Shown here one piece after another: positions 6,854-15,012 of a stretch of 25,434 bases of DNA. The stretch's first letter is position 1; each line of letters starts with the position of its first letter. The translations under genes and the position numbers were made by a program. The stretch is from positions 1 to 25,434 of the forward strand of contig JAXHVL010000059.1 of NCBI GenBank assembly GCA_034189225.1. The letters run 5' to 3'. The notes under the pieces are model-generated. The model saw only the letters and a program-made list of their open reading frames with translations, searched no databases and was not told the DNA's origin. The stretch is from JAXHTY01 sp034189225. Its GTDB lineage: Bacteria; Desulfobacterota; Desulfobacteria; Desulfobacterales; Desulfosudaceae.

Positions 6854-6881
6854 TTTACAAGTGTTGTTCGATCATTATACA
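6854..6881 (+). promoter_or_regulatory. Candidate promoter of the hisC-cmk operon
   Basis: TTTACA (6854-6859), 16 bp, TATACA (6876-6881), 63 bp before the hisC start in the gap between divergent genes. Consensus fit is fair only. Confidence 0.4.
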
Positions 6882-6943
6882 AAGAAATGATCTCGACTTT
6901 AACATAAGGCTGAAATATTTTCCAGAAGGAACATCACCAGATA

Positions 6944-8029
6944 ATGAATATTAAACCACCCGATTATATTTTATCCATTACCCCTTATTCACCGGGCAAG
7001 CCCATCGAGGAGCTGGAGCGGGAGCTGGGCATTCAGGGGTCTATCAAACTGGCTTCCAATGAAAACCCCCTGGGGCCTTCCCCCCTGGCCGTGGACGCCA
7101 TCCGGCAGGGGCTGGACCGGCTGCACAGGTACCCGGACGGCAGCGGTTATTACCTCGTGGAAAAACTCGCTGATTTTCTGGGGGTGAACCGGCAGCAGAT
7201 AGTTCTGGGCAACGGCTCGGACGATATCATCGGCATGCTGACAAAAGCGATGCTGTATCCGGGCGATGAAGTGGTGATGACCGACCCGTCGTTTTCCATG
7301 TATGAAATCACGACCCGCGTGGCCAATGCCGTGCCCGTGACCGTACCCCTGGACGGGCTCGCCATTGATCTCGAGGCGGTGCTGGGTGCTGTGACCCCGA
7401 AAACCCGGATGGTGTTTCTCACCAATCCCAATAACCCCACGGGTACCATTATCTCCTGGGCCGCGTTCGAGGCCTTCATGGCAAAACTGCCGGCCGGGGT
7501 CATCCTGGTGATGGATGAGGCGTACATCGAATTCGTCCGTGAACCCGACTGTCTCAATGGTCTTGAAGCACTGGCCGATGAGCGGGTGGTGGTTCTGCGG
7601 ACCTTTTCCAAGGCATACGGCCTGGCCGGCCTGCGGGTGGGGTACGGGGTGATGTCACCGGAGCTGGCGGCGCTTCTCAATCGCATCCGGCAGCCGTTTA
7701 ACGTGAATTCCCTGGCCCAGGCCGCGGCCATTGCGGCACTGGACGACACGGCGTTTCTGGCCCGGACCCTGGAAACCGTCCACGGCGGGCTTGATTTTCT
7801 GTGCGAGGCGCTGGCGGAGCGTAATATCCCCTGTTATCCGTCCCAGGCCAATTTTTTTCTTATCGATCTTCAGAAGGCAGCGGACCCGGTGTTTGATGCG
7901 CTTTTGAAAAAAGGGGTCATTGTGCGCTCCATGCGCTCGTATGGCTATCCCGACTATATACGGGTGACGGTGGGCACCCATGAGGAAAATGTTCGCTTTT
8001 TAAACGTCTTGGCGGAGGTTCTGCCGTGA
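6944..8029 (+). CDS. hisC: Histidinol-phosphate aminotransferase
   Basis: 361 aa. Fold-type I aminotransferase: ASNENPLGPSP (40-50 region), YPDGSGYYL, GNGSDDIIGM, TNPNNPTGTII, DEAYIEF, and the PLP-binding Lys223 in TFSKAYGLAGLRVGYG. It transfers an amino group from glutamate to imidazole-acetol phosphate in histidine synthesis, and many homologues also serve aromatic amino acids. It overlaps cmk by 4 bp (GTGA), so the two are translationally coupled. AAGGA lies rather far (13 nt) from the ATG. No other his genes are in the window; hisC next to cmk is a pairing I infer to be a lineage trait. Confidence 0.93.
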   Translation: MNIKPPDYILSITPYSPGKPIEELERELGIQGSIKLASNENPLGPSPLAVDAIRQGLDRLHRYPDGSGYYLVEKLADFLGVNRQQIVLGNGSDDIIGMLTKAMLYPGDEVVMTDPSFSMYEITTRVANAVPVTVPLDGLAIDLEAVLGAVTPKTRMVFLTNPNNPTGTIISWAAFEAFMAKLPAGVILVMDEAYIEFVREPDCLNGLEALADERVVVLRTFSKAYGLAGLRVGYGVMSPELAALLNRIRQPFNVNSLAQAAAIAALDDTAFLARTLETVHGGLDFLCEALAERNIPCYPSQANFFLIDLQKAADPVFDALLKKGVIVRSMRSYGYPDYIRVTVGTHEENVRFLNVLAEVLP

Positions 8030-8688
8030 GCGGTCTGCTGATCACCATCGACGGTCCCGCAGGGGCTGGAAAAACCACGGTAAGCAAAAAACTGGCCGCG
8101 CGCCTGGAATACCGGTACGTGGACACCGGCGCCTTGTATCGCGGCGTCGCACTGGCCGCCAAAGAAAAGGGCGTGGCAGTGGATGACGACGAGGGACTTC
8201 GGCATTTGTGCGACGGTCTTCACCTGGATTTTGCCGTGGTGGCGGGCGAATCCCGGCTTTTCCTGGGTGACCGGGACATCAGCGGCCAAATCCGCACCAA
8301 CGAAATGAGCATGATGGCATCGGCGGTTTCGGCCCGGCCCGTGGTTCGCGAATTTCTGCTGGGGCTTCAGCGACGGCTCGGCCTGGAAAAGAATGTAGTG
8401 GTGGAGGGCCGGGACATGGGCACGGTGGTGTTTCCGGATGCCGACGTCAAATTTTTCCTGGATGCTTCCGTAAAGGAACGGGCCCGACGCCGGTATCACG
8501 ACCCGGCCGTCAAGGAACAGCTTCCCTTGGAGCAGATCGAGGCCGATATTCAGCAGCGGGATGAAAACGACCGGAACCGGGCCAACGCCCCCCTGAAAGC
8601 GGCCGATGATGCGATCCTGCTGGATTCCACCGGCCTGTCAGTGGAAGAGGTGATTGAAAAAATGTTGATACGGATTCGCGAGGCCTGA
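8026..8688 (+). CDS. cmk: Cytidylate kinase
   Basis: 220 aa. P-loop GPAGAGKTT (10-18), YRYVDTGALYRGVAL, the CMP-binding region IRTNEMSMMAS, VVVEGRDMGTVVFPDADVKFFLDAS, and ARRRYHD. It phosphorylates CMP and dCMP using ATP. The start is GTG 8026, overlapping the hisC stop. The family length (about 220) and C-terminal end (EEVIEKMLIRIRE) are complete. cmk next to rpsA is a widespread bacterial arrangement; here about 610 bp of repeats and leader separate them. Confidence 0.95.
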   Translation: MSGLLITIDGPAGAGKTTVSKKLAARLEYRYVDTGALYRGVALAAKEKGVAVDDDEGLRHLCDGLHLDFAVVAGESRLFLGDRDISGQIRTNEMSMMASAVSARPVVREFLLGLQRRLGLEKNVVVEGRDMGTVVFPDADVKFFLDASVKERARRRYHDPAVKEQLPLEQIEADIQQRDENDRNRANAPLKAADDAILLDSTGLSVEEVIEKMLIRIREA

Positions 8689-8725
8689 AACGGAGCGGGC
8701 ATTCCCGGCCCTGCCATTCAAGATT

Positions 8726-8742
8726 GACGGCTTCGTAAAAAG
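8726..8742. repeat. Isolated end of the MITE-like element
   Basis: GACGGCTTCGTAAAAAG is an exact 17/17 reverse complement of 3969-3985, the right end of the 3857-3985 element. Only this end is present here; the rest is replaced by the composite repeat that begins at 8757. Confidence 0.6.
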
Positions 8743-8756
8743 CTTCCAACCCCGCC

Positions 8757-8936
8757 GCGGTGTTTTTGCAGGAAGTAACCTATGGAGGTCTAAAGACCTC
8801 CGCTACACAAACCGAGGTAATATCCCCTGATTCGATAATGGCCTCGATTCATGTAACGGAAGGCTTTAGCCTTCCACAAAAAAACAAGTTCCTTGGAAGC
8901 TTTAAACTCCGCTGCGGCGTTTTTGCAGAAAGTAAC
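8757..8936. repeat. Composite repeat: REPIN-like pair flanked by 23-bp direct repeats
   Basis: A 23-bp unit at 8757-8779 recurs at 8914-8936 with two mismatches; its core is GTTTTTGCAG. Between them lie two inverted REP-like hairpins. Left: GGAGGTC-taaa-GACCTCC followed by GCTACA (8784-8807). Right: TGTAACGG then GGAAGGC-ttta-GCCTTCC (8852-8876). The arms match those at 1-70. The stretch from 8689 to about 9080 contains no gene; 8937-9080 is A/T-rich with nothing I recognise. Confidence 0.6.
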
Positions 8937-9125
8937 TTGCGTGAGGTTTGGTTTTTTACCGCAAATTGGCAGATTAAATCGTGTATCAAGAATTTCATTT
9001 TTCAATTTCTGCGTGGTATTTTTTCAAGAAATCTGTCCCTAATGTCCTGTTTTTTAATTTTTGGGTGAATTCAAGCGATTTTTATTTGCTTTTTAGCTGT
9101 TATGCTGATAACGTTCATTGACTAT

Positions 9126-9300
9126 ATGGCCCTTTGGGCCATGAAAATCAGAAGGCAGGCCTTCCCGAAGATGAACCCCGGTTCCATGTGGTCTTTCTGA
9201 TACCGGCTGGCGCACGCGCCAGGCGGGCTTTTGACGTGTTGCAGTGGAACCGGTATGTTTCGGCCTTTGCGGATGGCGCCGGTTAAGGGGGTTTTTTTTA
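9126..9300 (+). promoter_or_regulatory. Structured leader of rpsA, possible autoregulatory element
   Basis: Hairpins in order are ATGGCCC-ttt-GGGCCAT (9126-9142), GAAGG-cagg-CCTTC (9151-9164) and CTGGCG-cacg-CGCCAG (9207-9222). Three longer helices compete with each other: CCGGTTCCA (9178-9186) with TGGAACCGG (9245-9253); ATACCGG (9200-9206) with CCGGTAT (9250-9256); and ACCGGC (9202-9207) with GCCGGT (9278-9283), which ends three bases before the Shine-Dalgarno AAGGGGG. S1 represses its own translation in E. coli. A similar role here is inference; I do not recognise a named leader family. Confidence 0.5.
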
Positions 9301-11169
9301 ATGACAGACAATGTAACTGAAGATCTTAACAAAACAGATGTAAGTGGTGAGTTGGACGAAATGGATGACCGGGACGACATGCTGGATTCGGAGGAAAGCG
9401 GGACCGACGGAGATGCCGAAGGCAGCATGGAGGAATTGATGGCCATGTATGAGGATACCTTCAAGCAGTTTACCGAAGGCGAGGTCGTCAATGGAAAGGT
9501 TATCGCCGTGGACAAGGATTACGTCCTGGTGGATATCGGTTATAAATCCGAAGGCCAGATCGCCATAAATGAGTTCAAGAATGAAAGTGGCGAGGTGAAC
9601 GTCGCGATCGGCGATGAAGTGGAAGTGATGATCGAGTATTGGGATGAGGAGCATGAAAGTCTCATCCTGTCAAAAGATAAGGCCGAAAAAGACAAGGTTT
9701 GGGAAGTCATCAAGGAAACTTATGACGATGACGGGATCATCAAGGGTGTCATCATCAACCGCGTCAAGGGCGGATTTTCCGTGGATGTGGGCTTGCAGGC
9801 ATTTCTGCCGGGCTCCCAGGCGGATCTCCGTCCCATCCGCAACTTTGATGAGATGGTCGGCCAGACCTACGATTTCAAAATACTCAAGTACAACCGGCGG
9901 CGTAACAACATCGTATTGTCCCGTCGGGTGCTTCTGGAGCAGGATCTTGCCGCGAAACGGGCCGAAGTTATGGCATCCCTTGAAGATGGTCAGGAAGTGG
10001 ACGGCATCGTCAAAAACATCACCGAGTACGGCGTGTTCGTGGATCTCGGCGGCGTGGACGGCCTGCTGCACATTACGGATATCTCCTGGGGTCGGGTGCG
10101 GCATCCCGCGGAACTTTTTTCTGTGGGCGACAATATCCGGCTGAAGGTTCTTTCCTTTGATCTCGATAAAAAGAAAATTTCGCTCGGCATGAAACAGCTC
10201 GCCCCGGATCCGTGGACCACGGCCAGGGAAAAATACCCGGTGGGCGCGAAAACCACGGGCAAGGTGGTCAGCATTACCAATTATGGTATTTTCGTGGAGC
10301 TGGAAGAAGGCGTCGAGGGCCTCATTCACGTTTCTGAAATTTCATGGACCCGGAAAATCCGCCATCCTTCCAAGGTGGTGAACGTCGGCGAGGAAGTCGA
10401 AGCCGTTGTGCTGGATATCCAGCCCGAAAACCGACGGATTTCCCTGGGCATGAAACAGGTGGAACCCAACCCCTGGGAGGTTATCAGCGAAAAATACCCC
10501 GTGGGCACGGTCATCGAAGGCCGGATCAAGAACATCACCGACTTCGGCCTGTTTATCGGTATTGACGATGACATTGACGGACTGGTCCATATTTCCGACA
10601 TTTCCTGGATCAAGCGAATAAAGCATCCCTCTGAAATTTACAAGAAAGGGGACCTGGTGCAGGCGGTGGTCCTGGAAATAGACAAGGATAACGAACGTTT
10701 TTCCATGGGCATAAAGCAGCTCGAGTCCGACCCCTGGGAAAGCGTCAAGAATCGCTACCCCATCAGCACAAAAGTTACCGGCACGGTGACCAATGTGACG
10801 GATTTCGGCATTTTCGTCGAGCTTGAAGAGGGTATTGAAGGCCTTGTCCACGTATCCGAAGTCAGTACTGAACGGATCAAAACCCCGGTTGGCCAGTATG
10901 AGGTCGGCGATGAGCTGTCCGCCCGGGTGATGAACGTTAATGCGGATGAACGCAAGATCGGGCTTTCCATCAAGCGGCTTGATATCGATGATGAAAAATC
11001 CCTTCTCAAAGATTATGTGGACAACTCAAAATCCTCCACATCCGCATTCGGCGAGCTGCTGCGGGAAAATCTGCAAAACGGGCTGATGGGCGACCAGGGT
11101 GAGAATAAGGACGCCGAGCAGGATGATGCCGCCAATGACAATGGCGAAACACCGGACGGCGAAAGCTGA
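9301..11169 (+). CDS. rpsA: 30S ribosomal protein S1
   Basis: 622 aa from ATG 9301, which AAGGGGG precedes; the open frame continues upstream to 9244 but through the structured leader. Six S1 (OB-fold) domains begin near residues 59, 144, 229, 314, 400 and 487. Domains 3-6 carry the RNA-binding pattern GxVxxxxxxGxFV...GLxHxSxxS, and domains 1-2 are the divergent ribosome-docking type. An acidic N-terminal stretch (1-58) and an acidic, Gln/Asn-rich tail (about 580-622) extend it beyond the 557 aa of E. coli S1. It binds mRNA on the 30S subunit and helps unfold leaders. It is monocistronic as judged by the terminator 45 bp after the stop. Confidence 0.96.
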   Translation: MTDNVTEDLNKTDVSGELDEMDDRDDMLDSEESGTDGDAEGSMEELMAMYEDTFKQFTEGEVVNGKVIAVDKDYVLVDIGYKSEGQIAINEFKNESGEVNVAIGDEVEVMIEYWDEEHESLILSKDKAEKDKVWEVIKETYDDDGIIKGVIINRVKGGFSVDVGLQAFLPGSQADLRPIRNFDEMVGQTYDFKILKYNRRRNNIVLSRRVLLEQDLAAKRAEVMASLEDGQEVDGIVKNITEYGVFVDLGGVDGLLHITDISWGRVRHPAELFSVGDNIRLKVLSFDLDKKKISLGMKQLAPDPWTTAREKYPVGAKTTGKVVSITNYGIFVELEEGVEGLIHVSEISWTRKIRHPSKVVNVGEEVEAVVLDIQPENRRISLGMKQVEPNPWEVISEKYPVGTVIEGRIKNITDFGLFIGIDDDIDGLVHISDISWIKRIKHPSEIYKKGDLVQAVVLEIDKDNERFSMGIKQLESDPWESVKNRYPISTKVTGTVTNVTDFGIFVELEEGIEGLVHVSEVSTERIKTPVGQYEVGDELSARVMNVNADERKIGLSIKRLDIDDEKSLLKDYVDNSKSSTSAFGELLRENLQNGLMGDQGENKDAEQDDAANDNGETPDGES

Positions 11170-11214
11170 AAAGACGCGTTGTCGCTGCGGCCGGATAATG
11201 AGTGATATTTATTA

Positions 11215-11250
11215 AAAAGCCGGGGGTCGGCGTATCCGCCCCCGGCTTTT
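11215..11250 (+). terminator. Intrinsic terminator of rpsA
   Basis: AAAAGCCGGGGG (11215-11226) pairs with CCCCCGGCTTTT (11239-11250); the 12-nt loop can itself form a CGG/CCG stem. A very stable G/C stem followed by T residues. Confidence 0.88.
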
Positions 11251-11293
11251 CAAACTTGACGGCCGTCATCATAATTAGCGGGGATATTATCAC

Positions 11294-12193
11294 ATGTTTT
11301 CCAGAAGACACCCGTTCCTCTTTTTCATTCTCGTTTTTACTGCCATTGTGCTTGCTTTTATGACGATCATGTCCTCCCTCTTCGTCGTGTCGTCCCAAAA
11401 ACCCGGATTTGATCTCGGGGAAAAAGTGGGGGTCGTTGAAATCAACGGAGTGATCCATTCCTCCCGGTATGTCCTTGAGGACCTGAAAAGGTTTCGCGAG
11501 ACCCCTTCCATAAAGGCCATTGTTGTGCGCATCAATTCGCCCGGCGGTGCTGTGGGGCCTTCTCAGGAGATATACCGGGAAATCGAAAAAACGCTTGAAA
11601 ACAAAACGGTCGTGGCGTCCATGGGATCCATCGCCGCATCGGGTGGCTATTATATTGCTTCGGCCGCCGATACGATTATGGCCAATCCCGGCACCCTGAC
11701 CGGCAGCATCGGCGTGATCATGAGTTACACCAATCTGCAAGAGCTTCTTAAAAAGATCGGGCTTGCGCCGGTGGTGATCAAAAGCGGCGAATACAAGGAC
11801 ATGGCTTCACCGGTGAACGAACTGGAACCGGATGAAAAGGCCATTCTTCAGTCTTTTACCGATGATATCCACCAGCAGTTTATTGCAGATGTGGCGCGCG
11901 GCAGGAACATGGCGGTATCGACCGTGGCCGAACTGGCAGACGGCCGGATTTATACCGGCAAAAAAGCCAAGGCGCTGGGACTGGTCGACCAGTTCGGCAA
12001 TCTGGCCGATGCCGTTGAAATGGCCGGCCGCAAGGCCGGAATCAAAGGGAAGGTGACGCCTGTTTATCCGCCCAAGCGAAGCCGTTTCTCAATTCTGGAA
12101 TTAATCCTGGGCAAATCCGCTAAAGAACTTTTTGATCTGCCGGTCCGGAACGAAGGCGTATCCGGGGGGTATCTTTACCGCCCGGGCGTTTGA
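11294..12193 (+). CDS. sppA: Signal peptide peptidase SppA (short, 36-kDa type)
   Basis: 299 aa. One N-terminal membrane anchor (about 7-32) is followed by the S49 peptidase domain: VGVVEINGVI, RINSPGGAVGPSQEIY, the nucleophile Ser116 in MGSIAASGGYYIAS, LTGSIGVIM, and the general base Lys168 in SGEYKDM. Ser and Lys are 52 residues apart, as in the Bacillus-type enzyme. It degrades cleaved signal peptides in the membrane. It is the short form with one protease domain, not the duplicated E. coli type. It follows the rpsA terminator, so it probably has its own promoter. The inverted repeat GACGCTCA/TGAGCGTC (12192-12226) spans its stop and may stabilise or end the transcript. Confidence 0.93.
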   Translation: MFSRRHPFLFFILVFTAIVLAFMTIMSSLFVVSSQKPGFDLGEKVGVVEINGVIHSSRYVLEDLKRFRETPSIKAIVVRINSPGGAVGPSQEIYREIEKTLENKTVVASMGSIAASGGYYIASAADTIMANPGTLTGSIGVIMSYTNLQELLKKIGLAPVVIKSGEYKDMASPVNELEPDEKAILQSFTDDIHQQFIADVARGRNMAVSTVAELADGRIYTGKKAKALGLVDQFGNLADAVEMAGRKAGIKGKVTPVYPPKRSRFSILELILGKSAKELFDLPVRNEGVSGGYLYRPGV

Positions 12194-12202
12194 CGCTCAG
12201 GA

Positions 12203-12430
12203 TCACTGGCGCGAAGAATGAGCGTCCAGTGCATCCGTTCGTTGGGATTTTCTTTCTTCGGGATCGAAATCGCTATCGGGATCGAAATCGACGCTGTAGG
12301 CCGCTTGATCCTCTCGAATTTGGTAGCCTCTTCCGCCGAGACGGCTGAGCGTCGCGGCCATCTCGTAAACCCATGCAACGTAGCCTATCGAAAGGCGATA
12401 GACATCCAGTTTCTCGTGTCCAAGCGCCAT
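12203..12430 (-). pseudogene. Internally deleted four-helix-bundle (23S rRNA intervening-sequence) protein gene
   Basis: 75 aa from ATG 12430. Residues 1-25 (MALGHEKLDVYRLSIGYVAW onward) match the first helix of the IVS/S23 four-helix-bundle family. Residues 27-58 (SRLGGRGYQIREDQAAYSVD then DFDPDSDFDP) match the usual C-terminal end of the same family. The family is about 120-130 aa, so the middle, with the second and third helices, is missing and the two ends are joined in frame. The Asp/Phe/Pro tail is encoded by GAT-TTC repeat DNA (12261-12290). A related repeat (12438-12465) lies just upstream of the ATG. There is no good ribosome site. It is most likely a non-functional remnant; a functional mini-protein is unlikely because the bundle cannot form. 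Confidence 0.6.
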
Positions 12431-12465
12431 ATCTTTTCGATCCCGATAGCGATCCCGATTTCGAT
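12261..12465. repeat. GAT/ATC-rich repeats inside and beside the IVS-protein remnant
   Basis: The 28 bases 12263-12290 are identical to 23207-23234. A related stretch at 12438-12465 (built of CGATCCCGATAGCGATCCC) is in the opposite sense and lies just upstream of the remnant's start. Both are made of GATTTC, GATCCC and GATAGC hexamers. Confidence 0.75.
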
Positions 12466-12525
12466 TTGGATTATCCCAACCAAAGATCCGCACTCCTGCT
12501 ATGCCCCTGGGAATTTCGAATTCGA

Positions 12526-12553
12526 TTGTTTTACAGATCATTTGTGGTATAAT
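12526..12553 (+). promoter_or_regulatory. Candidate sigma-70 promoter of the PHP gene
   Basis: TTGTTT (12526-12531), 16 bp, TATAAT (12548-12553). The -10 lies in TTTGTGGTATAAT, also found at 4105-4117. It would give a leader of about 60-75 nt. Confidence 0.5.
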
Positions 12554-12618
12554 ATCAAAGTAAGCAAGTATTGAATCGTTAATAATGCCGGCCCCCGGCG
12601 GCAAAATGGCCGCACGGT

Positions 12619-13593
12619 TTGGATATATTACAGATGCAGCAACATCGAGCCACTGACCATACGTTTGACCACAACGACCGCGTCCTTTTTTTCCCGCCCG
12701 ATCTTCCGGATCTGTCCAGGAATCATACCGTTGTAGACCTTCATTTTCATTCGGTTTTTTCCGATGGCGCCGATCTGCCCGCCATGATCGCCAAACGGGC
12801 AAGAGAAATGGGGATCGGTGTTGCCGTCACCGATCACAATGCCATCGAGGGCGCCCTGGAAATGGACCGGTATGCGGATGTGCTTTCTATTCCCGGGATT
12901 GAAGTCACATCAAGGGAAGGGGCCCATCTTCTCGTCTATTTCTACGATTGCCGGGGATTGCGGCATTTTTATAAAAAAATCGTCTATCCCGCCAAAGGCC
13001 GGGACACCATGTCTTCCATCAATCTTTCCATGAAATCCATCGTTGAAGGCGCCCGCCGGCACGACGGGATCATTGTTTTTCCCCATCCCTTTTGCGTCAT
13101 GTATACCGGTGTCTGCAACCCGCTTTTTGCCGAGGCACAGCAACGGGAGCTACTGTTAATGGGGGACGGCGTGGAAGCCATTAATGCCGGAAATCTGAAA
13201 AAGTGGAATCTCAAAAGCACCGTGCTCGGGTTTAATCTGGACAAAATCATGACCGGCGGCAGCGACGGCCATGCCCTGCAGCACCTGGGCAAGGCAGTGA
13301 CCTATACCAATACGCCAAAGGATCGTATCGCGTTTCTTGATGCCGTTCGGAACCATGAAGCCAGGGTAATTGGACAGGAAGTGCCCCTGATGCGAAAAAT
13401 GGTTGCCAGCGGCGCCAAACTACCCGCCAGCATAAAGAATTCCAGCAACATTATGGACAAGAACATGCGCTACAGCTATGCGGTGCTGAGCAGCAAATCC
13501 CGGCAGTTCGGGGCGGAGATAAGACGCAGGTTTAATGGTCGCAGGGGAGAAGGAAGGAATATGCGGGCGTTTTCAAAGATAGGGCGAAAATAG
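12619..13593 (+). CDS. PHP-domain metal-dependent phosphoesterase
   Basis: 324 aa. The PHP metal-site motifs are intact: H42-x-H44 in DLHFHSVFSDG, D72-H73 in VTDHNAIEG, E95 in IPGIEVTSREG, H156 in VFPHPF, and D216-x-H218 in GGSDGHALQHLG. Such stand-alone proteins bind two or three metal ions and hydrolyse phosphate esters of small molecules, nucleotides or RNA ends; the substrate here cannot be told. The C-terminal part from about 250 is basic (RRRFNGRRGEGRN) and unlike the core. The start is uncertain: TTG 12619 or ATG 12634, neither with a clear ribosome site. Its end overlaps the end of the convergent cardiolipin synthase gene by 21 bp. Confidence 0.85.
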   Translation: MDILQMQQHRATDHTFDHNDRVLFFPPDLPDLSRNHTVVDLHFHSVFSDGADLPAMIAKRAREMGIGVAVTDHNAIEGALEMDRYADVLSIPGIEVTSREGAHLLVYFYDCRGLRHFYKKIVYPAKGRDTMSSINLSMKSIVEGARRHDGIIVFPHPFCVMYTGVCNPLFAEAQQRELLLMGDGVEAINAGNLKKWNLKSTVLGFNLDKIMTGGSDGHALQHLGKAVTYTNTPKDRIAFLDAVRNHEARVIGQEVPLMRKMVASGAKLPASIKNSSNIMDKNMRYSYAVLSSKSRQFGAEIRRRFNGRRGEGRNMRAFSKIGRK

Positions 13594-15003
13594 CCAGGCC
13601 ATGGCGTCCCGTATTTTCACGGGCAATGGTCGGTTCTGGATGGCCGCCAGGGACACGGGGGTTGACCGTTGAATCTGTCCCAGGATATGTTCGCTCAGCA
13701 TCCGTGCCACTTCCGTATCATAGATTTCCACACACAATTCAAAGTTCAGTTGAAAACTCCGGGGGTCGAAGTTGGCCGATCCGACCTGCGCGTATTGCCG
13801 GTCCATCACAAAGAGCTTGGTGTGTACAAAGGGCGGCGGCTGAAAATACACCCGTACACCCCGGTAAAGCAGATCTTTGAGCATGTGCCCCGTGGCCCAG
13901 GCGATAAAGGGCAGATTGTTCTTCTCCGGCAGCACGATGTTTACCTCCACCCCGCGCAGCGCAGCACTCTGCAGGGCCGATATCATTTCACCGGAGGGGA
14001 GGAAATAGGGCGTCATGATCATGACCTGTTTTCTGGCTGAGGAGATGGCCCCGATAATGATGGTAATAAGCTTGTTAATGTCCTCGTTGGGGCCGTCCTT
14101 GATTGTCCGGCAGAAGGCTTTGCCCGCGGCACTGTGCAGGTGCGTGTGAGGTGCGAGGTTTTCGCCGGTGCAGAATGCCCAGTCTTCCAGGAAGGTCTGT
14201 TCCATCTGAAGCACCACCGGGCCGGTGAGCCGGAAATGCATGTCCACCACACGCCTGGGGTTGTCCGTTCTCTCCGCCAGGTGCCGTTCCCCGATATTCA
14301 TGCCGCCGGTATAGGCGGTCATGCCGTCGGTGATCAGAATTTTTCTGTGATTCCGAAGATTGATATGAACGGCCGGGGGCAGCAGTCGCGGCCGGATAAA
14401 CCGGGCAACGGTCACACCCCTTCTTTTCAGGAGCCTGCCGGCCCTGGGCCAGTTGTAATATTCGCCCACGCCGTCAATGATCACCTTTACCGACACGCCG
14501 CGGTCTACGGCCCGTCCCAGTGCATCGATAAACCGCCGGCCCGTAGGGTTTGTTTCAAAGATATAGGTACTCAGAAAAATATGATTGCGCGCCTGCTCGA
14601 TGCTATCCAGCATGGCCTCATAGGCGGCTTCGCCATTGTGCAGCACATCAATCCGGTTGCCGTACACAAGGGGGAGTTCGGTGACATTGTCGGATATTCG
14701 GGCGATCTGGGAAAAATAAACGGGCAGGGGAAGGTCATCGGCCATGAAAGCGGCATCCGCCGTGGCGTTCCGGTAGGGCTGGCTGTCCGGCCGGTCTTGC
14801 GGAGACTGGCTGTCCATTTTTTTGGCCCGGGTTTCCACCCGGTTGATGCCGAACAGGAAATACAGCAGGATCCCCGCCACCGGAAACAGCAGGCACACGG
14901 CGATCCAGCCCAGCGCCGCCGACGGGGTTCGCTTGGTCAGCAGGGCGTGGCCGGAAACGGCAACCGACGCAACAACGTTGATTGTCAGGAAAATCAGGTT
15001 CAC
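13573..15003 (-). CDS. cls: Cardiolipin synthase (phospholipase D family)
   Basis: 476 aa. Two N-terminal membrane helices (about 2-20 and 30-52, PLDc_N type: ALGWIAVCLLFPVAGILLYF) precede two HKD motifs: H219-R-K221-x4-D226 and H394-T-K396-x4-D401, each followed by the Gly/Ser-Asn signature (GGMNIG, GSANFDPRS). It makes cardiolipin from phosphatidylglycerol at the inner membrane. Length matches bacterial ClsA (about 480). The start is GTG 15003, only 9 nt after the stop of the Sua5/YciO gene, so the two form an operon. Assignment to a specific Cls subtype is not made. Confidence 0.93.
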   Translation of the reverse strand: MNLIFLTINVVASVAVSGHALLTKRTPSAALGWIAVCLLFPVAGILLYFLFGINRVETRAKKMDSQSPQDRPDSQPYRNATADAAFMADDLPLPVYFSQIARISDNVTELPLVYGNRIDVLHNGEAAYEAMLDSIEQARNHIFLSTYIFETNPTGRRFIDALGRAVDRGVSVKVIIDGVGEYYNWPRAGRLLKRRGVTVARFIRPRLLPPAVHINLRNHRKILITDGMTAYTGGMNIGERHLAERTDNPRRVVDMHFRLTGPVVLQMEQTFLEDWAFCTGENLAPHTHLHSAAGKAFCRTIKDGPNEDINKLITIIIGAISSARKQVMIMTPYFLPSGEMISALQSAALRGVEVNIVLPEKNNLPFIAWATGHMLKDLLYRGVRVYFQPPPFVHTKLFVMDRQYAQVGSANFDPRSFQLNFELCVEIYDTEVARMLSEHILGQIQRSTPVSLAAIQNRPLPVKIRDAMAWLFSPYL

Positions 15004-15012
15004 GATTGGCTT

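Noticed and set aside
8760..9068. 102-residue frame starting with GTG
   Set aside because: Runs through the REPIN and its flanking repeats; composition follows the repeats.
9126..9283. tRNA or known riboswitch in the rpsA leader
   Set aside because: Stems do not form a cloverleaf, there is no T-loop or anticodon arm, and no known riboswitch core was recognised.
12218..12574. 118-residue plus-strand frame
   Set aside because: Antisense to the IVS-protein remnant and through its GAT-rich repeats; no ribosome site.
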